A stretch of 64,000 bases of DNA from an uncultured bacterium (GCA_949283935.1 CASDUJ010000008.1:16301-80300), one strand, 5' to 3'. Counted from the stretch's first letter, positions 14,790 through 24,605 are shown. Translations and numbers: made by a program. Notes: generated by a model from the letters alone, not told the origin.

Positions 14790-15920
14790 ATGGAATTTAT
14801 CATTCAAAAAGATTTATTTTTAAATACATTAAGAATAGCAGAACACATTAGTTCTACCAAAGGAATACAAATAATTTTATCAAATGTTTACATAGAAGCA
14901 ACAAAAGAAAACGAAATAATATTAAAAAGTAGCGATTTAGATATAGGAGTAATACTAAAAATAAAATCAGAAGTAAAAACTCCGGGAAAAATTACACTTC
15001 CTTCAAAAAAATTAAGCGAAATTATATCAAAACTTCCAAAAGATGAAGTAACATTTGAATCATCAGAAGAAACAAATAAAGCAAAAATTACATCAGGACG
15101 TTCAAAATTTGAATTAATGGGAATAAGTGCGCTAGAATACCCTGTAATAATAAGCGAAGAAGATATAGAATCTTTTAAAAACAATATATCTTTAGAAATA
15201 AAACCTTTTATAAATGCAATAAAACAAACAGTATATGCAGCATCAACAACAGAAAATAATAGTATTTACAATGGAGTATTTATTTCAGTAAATGAAAAAA
15301 CACTGGAAATGGCAGCAACAGATGGTGCAAGGCTTTCAATGGTAATAGAGGAAATAGAAAATAAAGAAGGAAAAATATTTGAAGCAATAATTCCTTCAAG
15401 AACGCTTGCAGAATTTATAAGATTTTCTTCTGGTTGTACAGGAGAAAAAGTAGAAATAATGAAAAAAGAAGGACAAATAATATTTAAAATAAATGAAAAT
15501 ATAATGATATCAAGATCAATAGAAGGACAATATCCAAAATACAAACAAATAATACCAAAAGATAACGAAAAAATTGTAATAGTATCAAGAGAAGAATTAA
15601 TAAATGCCTTGGATAGAACATCTTCTATGGTAGAAGAAAAGAAAAATGTAGTAAAATTAACATTTGAAAAAAATCAATTATCATTAGTAGTAGATAATCC
15701 TGAACTAGGAGACAGTAATGATTTTGTAGATATAGAATTTGAAGAAGAAGAACCAATAAAAATAGCATTTAATTGCAAGTATCTTTTGGATGTTTTGAGA
15801 AATTATGAATCAGAAAAAATAAGAATAGAATTAAAGCCAAAACTTGCACCAGCTTTAATAAAGCCAGAAGATAACAAAAAATATTTAGCTTTAATAATGC
15901 CAATACAAATAAAAGAATGA
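14790..15920 (+). CDS. dnaN: DNA polymerase III beta subunit (sliding clamp)
   Basis: This 376-residue protein is the ring-shaped clamp that tethers DNA polymerase III to DNA. It shows three clamp domains, with ILSNVYIEATKENEIIL, KITLPSKKLSEII, IYNGVFISVNEKTLEMAATDGARLS and the conserved end YLALIMPIQIKE. TGAGGAG precedes the ATG by 8 nt. It overlaps recF by 4 nt (ATGA). Ile codons are mostly ATA and the coding strand is very A-rich, more so than genes further left on the plus strand. dnaA is not adjacent. Confidence 0.96.
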   Translation: MEFIIQKDLFLNTLRIAEHISSTKGIQIILSNVYIEATKENEIILKSSDLDIGVILKIKSEVKTPGKITLPSKKLSEIISKLPKDEVTFESSEETNKAKITSGRSKFELMGISALEYPVIISEEDIESFKNNISLEIKPFINAIKQTVYAASTTENNSIYNGVFISVNEKTLEMAATDGARLSMVIEEIENKEGKIFEAIIPSRTLAEFIRFSSGCTGEKVEIMKKEGQIIFKINENIMISRSIEGQYPKYKQIIPKDNEKIVIVSREELINALDRTSSMVEEKKNVVKLTFEKNQLSLVVDNPELGDSNDFVDIEFEEEEPIKIAFNCKYLLDVLRNYESEKIRIELKPKLAPALIKPEDNKKYLALIMPIQIKE

Positions 15921-17008
15921 AATTAAAAGAAATATACTTATTAAATTATAGAAATTACGAAGAATTTTATGCAAATTTTTGCAAAAATAAAACAGTAATA
16001 GTAGGAAAAAATGCCCAAGGAAAAACAAATCTTCTAGAATCTGTTAGTTATTTATCTAATTTAAAATCATTTAGAGCAAAAAATGATAAAGAAATAATAA
16101 ATTTTGGAAAAGAATTTTTCAGAATAAAAGGAAAAGTTGAAAAAAATGAAACAGAGATAATTTTAGATGTATGGGCAAATCCTCCAAAAAAGAAATTAAT
16201 AAAAATAAATGATATAAAAAAAACAAAATATTCTGAATTTACTGACATATTAAAAACAGTAAAATTTACTGTTGATGATCTTTTACTGTTAAGAGGTTCA
16301 CCAAAAAACAGAAGGGAATGGTTAGATGAAGCAATATCTCAAATATATAGTGCATATTCTGATAGGTTATCAAAATATAACAGAATAAAAGATCAAAAAA
16401 ATAATTTATTAAAATCATTAAAAGGAAAAAAATCGGATTTATTAAAAATATGGAACGAGCAAATGGTAACAACAGGTTCCAATATAGTTTATTTAAGAGA
16501 AAAATATTTGAAAGAAATAATAGAAGAAGTAAAGAAAAATCATTTTGATATAGCAGGAAAAGAAGAAGAACTTGAAATAATATACAAATCAACAATAAAA
16601 GAAGAAAAATATTGCGAAATAGATAATATAGCTAAACAATTTTCAGAAAAATTAAAAGAAAAAGAAGAAGAAGAAATAATAAGAGGAAAATCTTTGGTAG
16701 GCCCACACAGGGATGATATAATTTTTTTGATAAATGGAAAAGATGCAATATCTTTTGCATCACAAGGTCAACAAAGAACAATAGTACTGGCAATAAAATT
16801 AGCAGAAATAAATATAATAGAAAGAAAAACTTATCAAAAACCGATATTGTTGTTAGATGATGTATTAGCAGAATTAGATAAATACAGACAAAGATTTTTA
16901 TTTGAGAGAATAGAAAATGATTTGCAAGCAATAATAACAACAACGGATTTAAACACATTTGAAGAAGAATTTTTGAAAGAAGTAAACATAATAGAAATAA
17001 AAAAATAA
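15917..17008 (+). CDS. recF: DNA replication and repair protein RecF
   Basis: This 363-residue SMC-like ATPase loads RecA at gaps with RecOR. Walker A is VGKNAQGKTNLLES near residue 34, the signature is SFASQGQQRTIVLAIKLAE, and Walker B is ILLLDDVLAELD near residue 318. The N-terminus LLNYRNYEEF is the family hallmark. It overlaps dnaN by 4 nt, a very common pair. Like dnaN, it uses mainly ATA for Ile and is rich in AAA/GAA codons. Confidence 0.95.
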   Translation: MKLKEIYLLNYRNYEEFYANFCKNKTVIVGKNAQGKTNLLESVSYLSNLKSFRAKNDKEIINFGKEFFRIKGKVEKNETEIILDVWANPPKKKLIKINDIKKTKYSEFTDILKTVKFTVDDLLLLRGSPKNRREWLDEAISQIYSAYSDRLSKYNRIKDQKNNLLKSLKGKKSDLLKIWNEQMVTTGSNIVYLREKYLKEIIEEVKKNHFDIAGKEEELEIIYKSTIKEEKYCEIDNIAKQFSEKLKEKEEEEIIRGKSLVGPHRDDIIFLINGKDAISFASQGQQRTIVLAIKLAEINIIERKTYQKPILLLDDVLAELDKYRQRFLFERIENDLQAIITTTDLNTFEEEFLKEVNIIEIKK

Positions 17009-17062
17009 ACAACCCACTGAGAAGAGGATGCTTAGTTGTAAAAAAAATGTTTAAATAAGAGA

Positions 17063-18295
17063 ATGAAAGATTATTCAAAATATTTATGTATATTTGGAGG
17101 AGGGGCAGTTAGAGGATATTCTTATTTAGGAGTTCTAAGAGCTTTTGAAGAAGAAGGATTTTGTCCGGAAAAAGTAGCAGGGTCATCCGTAGGGGCGGTA
17201 ATAGCTGCTTTTTATGCTTTGGATATACCAATAAAAGAGATGGAAAAAATTTTTATAGAAGTAAATTTTGAACTTTTTAGAGATATAAATTTTAATTTTG
17301 CTCCGGCTTTTTCAATAAGCAAAGGAAGTGTTTTTTTAGATTGGTTAAGAGAAAATATAGAAAAATTTTACTACAAAGAAAAATACCAAAAAGGAAAAAA
17401 TAAGCCGGTATGTTTTAAAGATATAGAAAGAGATTTAATAATAGTTTCAACAGATTTAACAAATGCTGTTCCTTTTATTTTTTCAAAAGAAAAAACACCA
17501 AATTATGAAATAGCAATGGCGATAAGAGCATCAGCAAGCTTACCAGGACTTTTATCTCCTGTTAAATACGAAGAAAAATTGTTAACAGATGGAGATTTAA
17601 TGAAAAGCAATCCTCTTTGGAGATTAGATAAAGAACTCTGTCCAGAAGATTTAAGGATATTAGAATTAAGGTTAGAAGGAATAAAAAAAGAAAACACAAT
17701 AAAAAATTTTTTTGATTATTTAAACACAATATATAGTTGTGTAACAAATTACTCTACAGATTACATAATAGATATGTACGGAAAAAAAGATAAATTTGAT
17801 TACATAAAAATAGATACAAAAGATTTATTGTTGGTAAATTTTAATATAAAAGATGAAACAAAAGAAAAATTAGCATTTCTTGGATACAACGAAGCAATAA
17901 AATTTTTTAGAGAAAAATTACCTGAAAAAAGAAAAAATTTATTAAATCAATATAAAATTTTATTAGAAAAAACAATAGAAATGGAAGAAAATATAAAAAA
18001 AGAAGAAATAAGAAAAGCGAAAATAAAGATAGGAGAAATATTTACGATACTAGCAGATATAAAAAGAACAATAGATAGTAAATATCATAAAAAAATGAAA
18101 AAATTTAGAAATTTGTTTTTTGATAATATAAAAAAGACTTTTTTATTTAAAGAAAAACTAAAAGAAAAAAATAAAGTAGAAGAAGAAATAAAAAAAATAA
18201 AAAGAAGTTTAGAAGAAAAATGTAAAGAATTAGAAAAAAATAGCACAGGACAGAATCGAACTGTCGACCTCACGGGTATGAGCCGTGCGCTCTAA
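17063..18295 (+). CDS. Patatin-like phospholipase whose 3' end runs antisense through tRNA-Met
   Basis: This 410-residue protein has a patatin domain in residues 1-270: the oxyanion motif GGGAVRGYSYLG, the nucleophile elbow GSSVGA (Ser in G-x-S-x-G) and the catalytic Asp in LLTDGDLMKSNP. It probably hydrolyses membrane lipids. A charged helical tail of Lys/Glu follows. Its last 18 codons, from STGQNRTVDL to the TAA at 18293-18295, are the exact antisense of the tRNA-Met gene, so that peptide end is an accident of the missing stop codon. The start is the ATG at 17063, 54 nt after recF, with AAGAGA before it. Confidence 0.82.
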   Translation: MKDYSKYLCIFGGGAVRGYSYLGVLRAFEEEGFCPEKVAGSSVGAVIAAFYALDIPIKEMEKIFIEVNFELFRDINFNFAPAFSISKGSVFLDWLRENIEKFYYKEKYQKGKNKPVCFKDIERDLIIVSTDLTNAVPFIFSKEKTPNYEIAMAIRASASLPGLLSPVKYEEKLLTDGDLMKSNPLWRLDKELCPEDLRILELRLEGIKKENTIKNFFDYLNTIYSCVTNYSTDYIIDMYGKKDKFDYIKIDTKDLLLVNFNIKDETKEKLAFLGYNEAIKFFREKLPEKRKNLLNQYKILLEKTIEMEENIKKEEIRKAKIKIGEIFTILADIKRTIDSKYHKKMKKFRNLFFDNIKKTFLFKEKLKEKNKVEEEIKKIKRSLEEKCKELEKNSTGQNRTVDLTGMSRAL

Positions 18296-18314
18296 CCATC
18301 TGAGCTACTGTGCC
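18241..18314 (-). tRNA. tRNA-Met (anticodon CAT, elongator type)
   Basis: On the minus strand the cloverleaf is complete: acceptor GGCACAG/CTGTGCT, D-arm GCTC...GAGC, anticodon stem CACGG/CCGTG with loop CTCATAC, T-arm GACAG-TTCGATT-CTGTC and discriminator A. The anticodon is CAT. The G1-U72 pair and loop suit an elongator Met tRNA; the initiator's G-C pairs next to the anticodon loop are absent, and tRNA-Ile2 is less likely. CCA is not encoded. It lies downstream of argS on the same strand. Confidence 0.93.
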
Positions 18315-18376
18315 ATATTCTTTTATAATTATTCAATGCTGATAAAAATTTTTCAAGTAAAAACTAAAAAGAAAAA

Positions 18377-20143
18377 CTACATAGATTCAGGAGCACTTAC
18401 TCCTAACAAATCAAAAGAATTTTTAAGAACAATTTTTATTGCAACAATTAAAGCAATTCTTGATTTAGTTAAATCTTTATTTTGAGTAATAATTCTTACA
18501 TTACTATAAAATTTGTGAAAATCTGAAGCTAAATCTTGCATATATTTAGCAATCATATAAGGAGCTCTATTTTTTACTGCAGAAAGAACTAAATCTTCAA
18601 AGTTATCAAGCATTTGAATAATATTTTTTGTAGAAATAATTTCGTTTTCATCGCAATTCCAAAGATTATTTATATTAATATTTTCTATGTTTGAAGTAAT
18701 TTTGTTTATTTCTGTTTGAGTAAATAATGGGGGTAAGGTATTTTTGTTAGTAATATCAAGTCTGGGTTTTGTTAAATTTCTTAAAATACTACAAGCTCTA
18801 GCATTTGCATATTGAACGTAAAAAACAGGATTTTCATCAGCTTTTGATTTTGCCAAATCAACGTCAAAATCCAAAGTAGTATTTATATCTCTCATAATCA
18901 TCCAAAATCTAGTAGCATCAACGCCAACTTCATCAACCAGTTCTTCTAAAGTAATCATTTTTTTTCTTTTTCCCATTCTAACTTGTTCATTGTTTATTAT
19001 TAAATTTACAAGTTGACCTAAAAGAACTTCTAAAGAATTTTTATCATAACCAAAAGCTTCAATAGCAGCTTTTATTCTAGGTACATATCCATGATGATCT
19101 GCTCCCCAAATATTTATAAGTTTGTCAAAGCCTCTTTTGAGTTTGTCTATGTGATAAGCAATATCTGCGCTGAGATAAGTATATGTTCCGTCTTTTTTTA
19201 TTAAAACTCTATCTTTTTCATCTTCAAAAGAACTGGATTTAAACCACAATGCATTATCTTCTTTATAAGTATTTCCTGTTTTTTCTAATTCTTCAAGACA
19301 ATTTATAACTTTTCCTGATTTATGAAGAGTTGTTTCAGAAAAATAGCTATCAAAAGAAACATTCAATTTATTCAAAAGATTTCTTTGTTCTTGTTCCATT
19401 TTGTTTTTAGCAAAATCAGACAATAAACTTTTTGTTTCATTATCAAAATTTTTGTTATTTTTTATTTGCTGACTTTCTTTTGGTTTTTCTTCTATAAATT
19501 CTTTTGCCGTTTTTATTAAATATTCTCCGGTATAAAAATTTTTAATATCATTTTCATCACTAGGAAAATTTATATTTTCTCCTAATTCTTGTAAAACTCT
19601 AATAAATAAAGAATGAGCAAGATTATTTATTTGATTACCTGCATCATTTATATAAAATTCTTGTGTTACAACATATCCAGATTTTTTTAAAAGATTAGCC
19701 AAAGCGCTACCCATAGCGGCCCATCTACCATGTCCAATATGCAAAGGACCAGTAGGATTAGCACTAACATATTCTAAGAGAACTTTTTGATTTTTACCAA
19801 AATTATTTGAACCGAAATTTTCTTTTTTATTTAATATGTTTTCTAAAGCTTTATTATAAAAAGAATTATTTAATTTAAAATTAACAAAGCAGCCGACAAT
19901 ATGTACTTCAAAATCTTTAGATACTAAAGCATTTTGAAGTTCTTGGGCAAGTATAACAGGATTTATTTTTGCTATTTTTGCATAAGGAGCTACATTAATA
20001 GAAAAATCACCAAAATTAGAATTTTTAGGTTTTTCAATAATTATAGAAATATCATTTATTGATTTTATATTTCCTAATTTATTTTCTTGAATTTTTTTGT
20101 TTATAGCTTCTTCTATTATTTTTCTTAATTGTTCTTTTAGCAT
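18377..20143 (-). CDS. argS: Arginyl-tRNA synthetase
   Basis: This 588-residue class I synthetase charges tRNA-Arg. It has the N-terminal Arg-tRNA synthetase domain, the HIGH motif in NPTGPLHIGHGRWAAMG, YINDAGNQI, the WGADHHGYVPRIKAA strand and a KMSK-equivalent at VRMGKRKKMITL, followed by the DALR anticodon domain with VQYANARACSILR and the end LLGVSAPESM. Length is normal. It starts 9 nt after the HDOD gene stop, so the two are co-transcribed, with tRNA-Met downstream. Confidence 0.96.
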   Translation of the reverse strand: MLKEQLRKIIEEAINKKIQENKLGNIKSINDISIIIEKPKNSNFGDFSINVAPYAKIAKINPVILAQELQNALVSKDFEVHIVGCFVNFKLNNSFYNKALENILNKKENFGSNNFGKNQKVLLEYVSANPTGPLHIGHGRWAAMGSALANLLKKSGYVVTQEFYINDAGNQINNLAHSLFIRVLQELGENINFPSDENDIKNFYTGEYLIKTAKEFIEEKPKESQQIKNNKNFDNETKSLLSDFAKNKMEQEQRNLLNKLNVSFDSYFSETTLHKSGKVINCLEELEKTGNTYKEDNALWFKSSSFEDEKDRVLIKKDGTYTYLSADIAYHIDKLKRGFDKLINIWGADHHGYVPRIKAAIEAFGYDKNSLEVLLGQLVNLIINNEQVRMGKRKKMITLEELVDEVGVDATRFWMIMRDINTTLDFDVDLAKSKADENPVFYVQYANARACSILRNLTKPRLDITNKNTLPPLFTQTEINKITSNIENININNLWNCDENEIISTKNIIQMLDNFEDLVLSAVKNRAPYMIAKYMQDLASDFHKFYSNVRIITQNKDLTKSRIALIVAIKIVLKNSFDLLGVSAPESM

Positions 20144-20152
20144 TTTTATTCC

Positions 20153-20962
20153 CTACAAACTATTTAAATTTAAAAGCAACATTCTTGCTCTATCTAATAC
20201 TTGTCTTCTAAAACCTTCTATATTGTTTATTTCAAAATCCAATTTTATTTTTATTTCTGGTTCTAAAATAGGATTTTTTATAGGATCTTGAACTATTCTG
20301 TCTGCTACATAGATAATACCGGCAGATGTTCTAAATTCACTAAATTGAGGTTTATGGTGATGTCTCATAACAGAAACAATTTGTTTAGGAAGTTGCCATC
20401 TATTCCCCAAAATATACCCTACTTCTGTATGATCAAAACCAAAAACCATTTTTTCTGCCATTAATATATCTGCACCACTTTTAGTTAGTCTTATAGCTTC
20501 ATATGCTTGTTTTCTATTATATAATTCAAAAACAATTTTTCCTAAATCATGCATAAGTCCTTGGGCAAAAAAATCATCACTATCGCTTCTTCCTAATTTT
20601 TTTGCGATAGTTTCTGCGGCAACAGCAGTATTAATTGCATGTTCCCAAAGATCCTTGCCTCCTTGGGTTGTCATCATAGGTTTCATTGCGCAAGAAAGAA
20701 TTATACTTTTTACTTCATTAAAACCTAACAAAGTTATAGATTGACCAACGGTTTGAATATTTTGAGATAAACCAAAATAAGGAGAATTTACTATTTTAAG
20801 TAATTCTGCAGTAATTGCATGATCATTTTCAATAGTTTTTGCCAAATCTCTGGCGCCAGAATTAGGATCTTTTATTACACTTAAAGCCTTTGTAACAACA
20901 TTAGGCATTGCAGGTAATTCTCTTAAAGAATTTATAACTCTTTTTATATCATCTACAGACAT
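20153..20962 (-). CDS. HDOD domain signalling protein
   Basis: This 269-residue protein is a single HDOD domain (an HD-related output domain of signal transduction). Typical features are LRELPAMPNVVTKALSVIKDPNSG, the DHAITAELLKIVNSPYFGL helix, ITLLGFNEVKSIILS and the HD-like part FAQGLMHDLGKIVFELYNR. HDOD proteins often take part in stress, motility or cyclic dinucleotide signalling, mostly through protein contacts. It precedes argS by 9 nt. No receiver or GGDEF domain is attached. Confidence 0.88.
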   Translation of the reverse strand: MSVDDIKRVINSLRELPAMPNVVTKALSVIKDPNSGARDLAKTIENDHAITAELLKIVNSPYFGLSQNIQTVGQSITLLGFNEVKSIILSCAMKPMMTTQGGKDLWEHAINTAVAAETIAKKLGRSDSDDFFAQGLMHDLGKIVFELYNRKQAYEAIRLTKSGADILMAEKMVFGFDHTEVGYILGNRWQLPKQIVSVMRHHHKPQFSEFRTSAGIIYVADRIVQDPIKNPILEPEIKIKLDFEINNIEGFRRQVLDRARMLLLNLNSL

Positions 20963-21081
20963 TCTTAATCCTTTCTTTTATATTTTACACTGATAAATCT
21001 ATATTTGCTACAATTTTGTAAAAAGAAAAAAGAGTTTGTATAAATATTGTCAGTTTTTAAATAGTAGTATAAACTTTTTAT

Positions 21082-21414
21082 ATGAAAAAATTTGTTTTTA
21101 TTTCATTTGTTTTTTTATTTTTTCTTCTAGTTTTGTTTTGCTCTCAAAATATTTCGAAAGAAAAAAATTTTTTTAACGAAAAAATAAACAATAATATAGA
21201 AACAACTTCTTATAAACATTTTAATGTTCCTCAAACAAAGATATTAAATAGATTTTTATCCAAAAAACAATTAAAACAAAATACTTATCCACATTTCTTT
21301 TTACAAGAAATAAAAAATATAAAATTTCCAAAATATTTAAAAATATTTTGGAATATATTTGTGTATAAAAAATTTTGCGAAATAAATTTTTATTTAACTC
21401 CAAGAGCTCCTTAA
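21082..21414 (+). CDS. Hypothetical small exported or membrane protein
   Basis: I do not recognise this 110-residue protein. An N-terminal hydrophobic stretch (MKKFVFISFVFLFFLLVLF, then CSQ) is either a signal peptide with a lipoprotein-like Cys or an anchor. The rest is basic, rich in Lys, Asn and Phe, and ends LTPRAP. No strong Shine-Dalgarno is seen. It is followed by a 42-residue membrane protein gene on the same strand. Confidence 0.45.
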   Translation: MKKFVFISFVFLFFLLVLFCSQNISKEKNFFNEKINNNIETTSYKHFNVPQTKILNRFLSKKQLKQNTYPHFFLQEIKNIKFPKYLKIFWNIFVYKKFCEINFYLTPRAP

Positions 21415-21460
21415 GTTTTGATAAAGGAAAAAAGTAAAAAGGAGAAAAAAGAGGTGTAAA

Positions 21461-21589
21461 ATGAAAACAAAAAATACAAAAGAAAACACTATAAAGTATA
21501 AACACGATCATAGTGAATTATTTAATATGTTAATTTTATCAATTGTTTTAATAGCAATTCTTGTTGGTTTAAATTTTTGGTTAAACTAA
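21461..21589 (+). CDS. Small single-pass membrane protein (42 aa)
   Basis: This 42-codon frame has a good ribosome site (GAGGTG 6 nt before ATG). A basic, polar N-terminus with KYKHDHSE precedes one membrane helix (MLILSIVLIAILVGLNFWL) and the protein ends at once. It overlaps the convergent antiporter gene by 4 bp. Small membrane proteins of this kind often regulate neighbours, but no role can be given. Confidence 0.55.
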   Translation: MKTKNTKENTIKYKHDHSELFNMLILSIVLIAILVGLNFWLN

Positions 21590-23271
21590 AAATTTTCTAA
21601 ATCAATATTTTCATTAGAAGAGCCCATTTCTTTTAAAATATAATTTGAAAGAGAGCGGGCTACTTCTTTTTCTCCAGAAAAAACAACATCAACACCTTTT
21701 TCTTTTAATTTTTCAGCTTCTTTTGAATAAGAAGTATGAATTAAAATTTTAACTTTAGGATTTAAAGACCGAGCAACTTCTACAATATCTTTAGCAGGTG
21801 CTGCAGCAGAAGAAATCACCAAAGCAGAAGCACATTCTATACCAGAATACGAAAGAATTTCTCTTTGGCTAGCATCTCCATGAACAGCAAATAATCCTGT
21901 AATATTATTTTTGTGTATTTCTCTAACTGTTTTTATGTTCATTTCAATTACAATTACATCTGCTCCATTTTTAAGCATAATAGGAGCAATAGTCCTTCCG
22001 ACAGGACCAAAACCAACTAAAATTACACTATCTTTTTCTAAATTACAAACAGGAACAATTTCTGTTTCACTATGTTTTATATTTCCAATATTTTTACTTT
22101 TTAAAAATTTTGTAAAAGGATTTATTGTTTTAAATAATAAACCATTTATTGTTATAGAAATTAAAGCAGCAACAATAATAGGATTAGCAAATTCTTCAGG
22201 TAAAACTTTTAAAGATATTCCAAGAGCAATTAAAATAAAAGAAAATTCTCCAATTTGTGCAAGAACTATTCCAACACTTAATGCTTTTTTCAAAGATTGT
22301 TTCATAAGAAGAACAACAGAAAAAGCAATTAACGGTTTGATAATTAACACAATAAAAAGAGTTAAAAAAATAAGACTCAAATCTCCTTTTATAGTAAAGG
22401 GATTAAACATCATTCCAACTGAAACAAAAAATAAAACAGCAAAAGCATCCCTCATTGGTAGAGCTTCGGATGCAGCTCTAGCGCTAAATTCCGATTGCCC
22501 AATAACCATTCCTGCAAGAAAAGCTCCCAAAGCCATTGAAGCTCCAAAAAAAACAGACGCACCCAAAGAAATGCCCAGAGCTAAAACTAACACGGCAAGA
22601 GTAAACAAATCCCTTGTTCCTGTTTTTGCAATATAATTCAAAATCCAAGGTAAAATTTTTTGACCAATATAAAGAGTAAAAAATACTAAAAGTAAAAGTT
22701 TTAAAAGAGTTATTCCCAAAACAGCAAAAAAATTTTGATTAGCAGAATTAGAAAAAATAGCAGGAAGTAAAACTAAAACTAAAATTGTAAATAAATCTTC
22801 GACAACCAACCAGCCAACGGCTGTGTGACCGGTTGGAGTATGTAAAGCTTTATTGTCCGATAAAATTCTCATTAAAACAACAGTACTTGCAACAGAAAGA
22901 GATATTCCATAAACCCAACCTGCATTAAAAGAGAAACCCAAGAAATAATGCAAAAATAAAAAGCCCGCAAGACTGGTAAAAATTATTTGGGTAATAGCAC
23001 CAAAAACAGCTACATTTTTAACAGCTATCAAATCTTTTAAGTGAAATTTTAAACCCACGCCAAACATTAAAAGAATAACACCAATTTCTGCAAATTGATA
23101 AGCTACATCAATATTTGCTGTAAAAATAGGCGTATACGGTCCCACTAAAATTCCAGCTAAAAGATACCCAACAATTGGAGAAAATTTAAATTTCTGAGCA
23201 ATAAAGCCCAAAACTAAGGCAAAAGTAAGACACAAAGATAAAGTAATCAATAAATCAATGCTATGATTCAT
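21586..23271 (-). CDS. Kef-type cation:proton antiporter (CPA2) with TrkA-N domain
   Basis: This 561-residue membrane protein has about 12-13 helices of the Na/H exchanger fold in residues 1-390, including the CPA2 signature GYLLAGILVGPYTP and the helix GASMALGAFLAGMVIGQSEF. It then has a cytosolic TrkA-N/RCK domain (VILVGFGPVGRTIAPIML, GDASQREILSYSGIE). Such proteins exchange K+ or Na+ for H+, gated by NAD(H) or other ligands. It resembles YbaL/KefB. It stands alone on the minus strand between fabF and the small membrane protein. Confidence 0.9.
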   Translation of the reverse strand: MNHSIDLLITLSLCLTFALVLGFIAQKFKFSPIVGYLLAGILVGPYTPIFTANIDVAYQFAEIGVILLMFGVGLKFHLKDLIAVKNVAVFGAITQIIFTSLAGFLFLHYFLGFSFNAGWVYGISLSVASTVVLMRILSDNKALHTPTGHTAVGWLVVEDLFTILVLVLLPAIFSNSANQNFFAVLGITLLKLLLLVFFTLYIGQKILPWILNYIAKTGTRDLFTLAVLVLALGISLGASVFFGASMALGAFLAGMVIGQSEFSARAASEALPMRDAFAVLFFVSVGMMFNPFTIKGDLSLIFLTLFIVLIIKPLIAFSVVLLMKQSLKKALSVGIVLAQIGEFSFILIALGISLKVLPEEFANPIIVAALISITINGLLFKTINPFTKFLKSKNIGNIKHSETEIVPVCNLEKDSVILVGFGPVGRTIAPIMLKNGADVIVIEMNIKTVREIHKNNITGLFAVHGDASQREILSYSGIECASALVISSAAAPAKDIVEVARSLNPKVKILIHTSYSKEAEKLKEKGVDVVFSGEKEVARSLSNYILKEMGSSNENIDLENF

Positions 23272-23326
23272 AAAAAAATTATATTACATAAAACAAAACT
23301 TATGCAATATACATCTAAAAACTATA

Positions 23327-24586
23327 TCACGAAAAATGTTTAAAAATTAAAGAGACATTTTGACCGCCAAACCCAAAAGAATTGGACATAACTACGTTTA
23401 AATTTGCCTTTTGTGCTTGGTTAGGAACCAAATTCATTCCCTCAGGGATTTCATCATCGGGATTATCAAGATTTATTGTAGGAGGAATTATTCCGTTCTC
23501 CATAGCTTTTATACTTGCAATAGCTTCAACTCCGCCTGCTGCACCAAGCATGTGTCCGTGCATACTTTTAGTAGAACTTAAGGCCAATCCATTTGTGGCA
23601 TAATTACCAAATACTTTAACAACTCCATTTATTTCTGCTATGTCTCCTGTTGGAGTACTTGTTCCGTGAGTATTTATATAGTTTACATCTTCTGGTATTA
23701 AATTTGCGTCGTTAAGAGCATTTTGCATTGCTCTTGCAGCTCCTTCTCCATCAGGAGATGGAGCGACCATATCATAGGCATCACAACTGGTTCCATAACC
23801 AACAAGTTCACAATATATTTTTGCTCCACGTTTTTTGGCATGTTCTAGTTCTTCTAAAATTATTACGCCAGCACCTTCAGACATTACAAAACCATCTCTG
23901 TCTTTGTCATAAGGTCTACTAGCTTTTTGGGGTTCATCATTTCTTTTAGAAAGGGTTCTGGCTGCTCCAAAAGCTCCAATACCTATGTCACATATTGCTG
24001 CTTCTGTTCCACCTGTTATCATAACATCTGCATCACCATACAAAATTGTACGATAAGATTCTCCTATAGAATGTCCTCCTGTAGCACAAGCACTAACGAT
24101 TGCCATATTAGGTCCTTTTGCGTTGTGTTTAATGGCAATAAGTCCTGAGGACATATTTACTATCATCATAGGAACAGTAAAAGGACTACATTTTATAGGT
24201 CCTTTTTCAAGAATTGCTTTGTGATTTTTTTGTATAGAAATTAATCCCCCTGAACCAGAACTTACAAAAACTCCCAAACGAAAAGGACTTGTATTGTCTT
24301 GTGTTATTTTCGCATCATTTATTGCTTCCATAGCTGCAATCAAAGCAAATTGTGCCGAACGATCTATTCTTTTAATTTCTTTAGGATCAAGATATTTTGT
24401 TGGATCAAATTCTGAAAATTCTCCGCAAAGTTTTGTAGGATTTATTTCATAATTGTACAACACGGAAGTATTTTTGATGCAACTATTACCATTTTTAATA
24501 TTGTTCCAAAAAGTTTCGACACCGACTCCATAAGGAGTTACGGTGCCTAAACCTGTTACAACAACTCTTTTAGACTTATTGTACAT
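23327..24586 (-). CDS. fabF: Beta-ketoacyl-ACP synthase II
   Basis: This 419-residue thiolase-fold enzyme condenses malonyl-ACP with acyl-ACP in chain elongation. The Cys-His-His triad is present: Cys167 in VSACATGGHS, His in INTHGTSTPTGD and His in SMHGHMLGAAGG. The N-terminus RVVVTGLGTVTPYG and the C-terminus NSFGFGGQNVSLIF are typical. It lies 20 nt after acpP on the same strand, the common acpP-fabF pair, split here from the plsX-fabD-fabG operon about 18 kb away. Confidence 0.96.
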   Translation of the reverse strand: MYNKSKRVVVTGLGTVTPYGVGVETFWNNIKNGNSCIKNTSVLYNYEINPTKLCGEFSEFDPTKYLDPKEIKRIDRSAQFALIAAMEAINDAKITQDNTSPFRLGVFVSSGSGGLISIQKNHKAILEKGPIKCSPFTVPMMIVNMSSGLIAIKHNAKGPNMAIVSACATGGHSIGESYRTILYGDADVMITGGTEAAICDIGIGAFGAARTLSKRNDEPQKASRPYDKDRDGFVMSEGAGVIILEELEHAKKRGAKIYCELVGYGTSCDAYDMVAPSPDGEGAARAMQNALNDANLIPEDVNYINTHGTSTPTGDIAEINGVVKVFGNYATNGLALSSTKSMHGHMLGAAGGVEAIASIKAMENGIIPPTINLDNPDDEIPEGMNLVPNQAQKANLNVVMSNSFGFGGQNVSLIFKHFS

Positions 24587-24605
24587 AAATGTTCCTTAAA
24601 ACAAA

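Noticed and set aside
21911..22636. A 241-codon frame opposite the Kef-type antiporter
   Set aside because: It is the antisense of a conserved membrane protein, with Lys/Ala/Thr-rich low-complexity sequence and no ribosome site.
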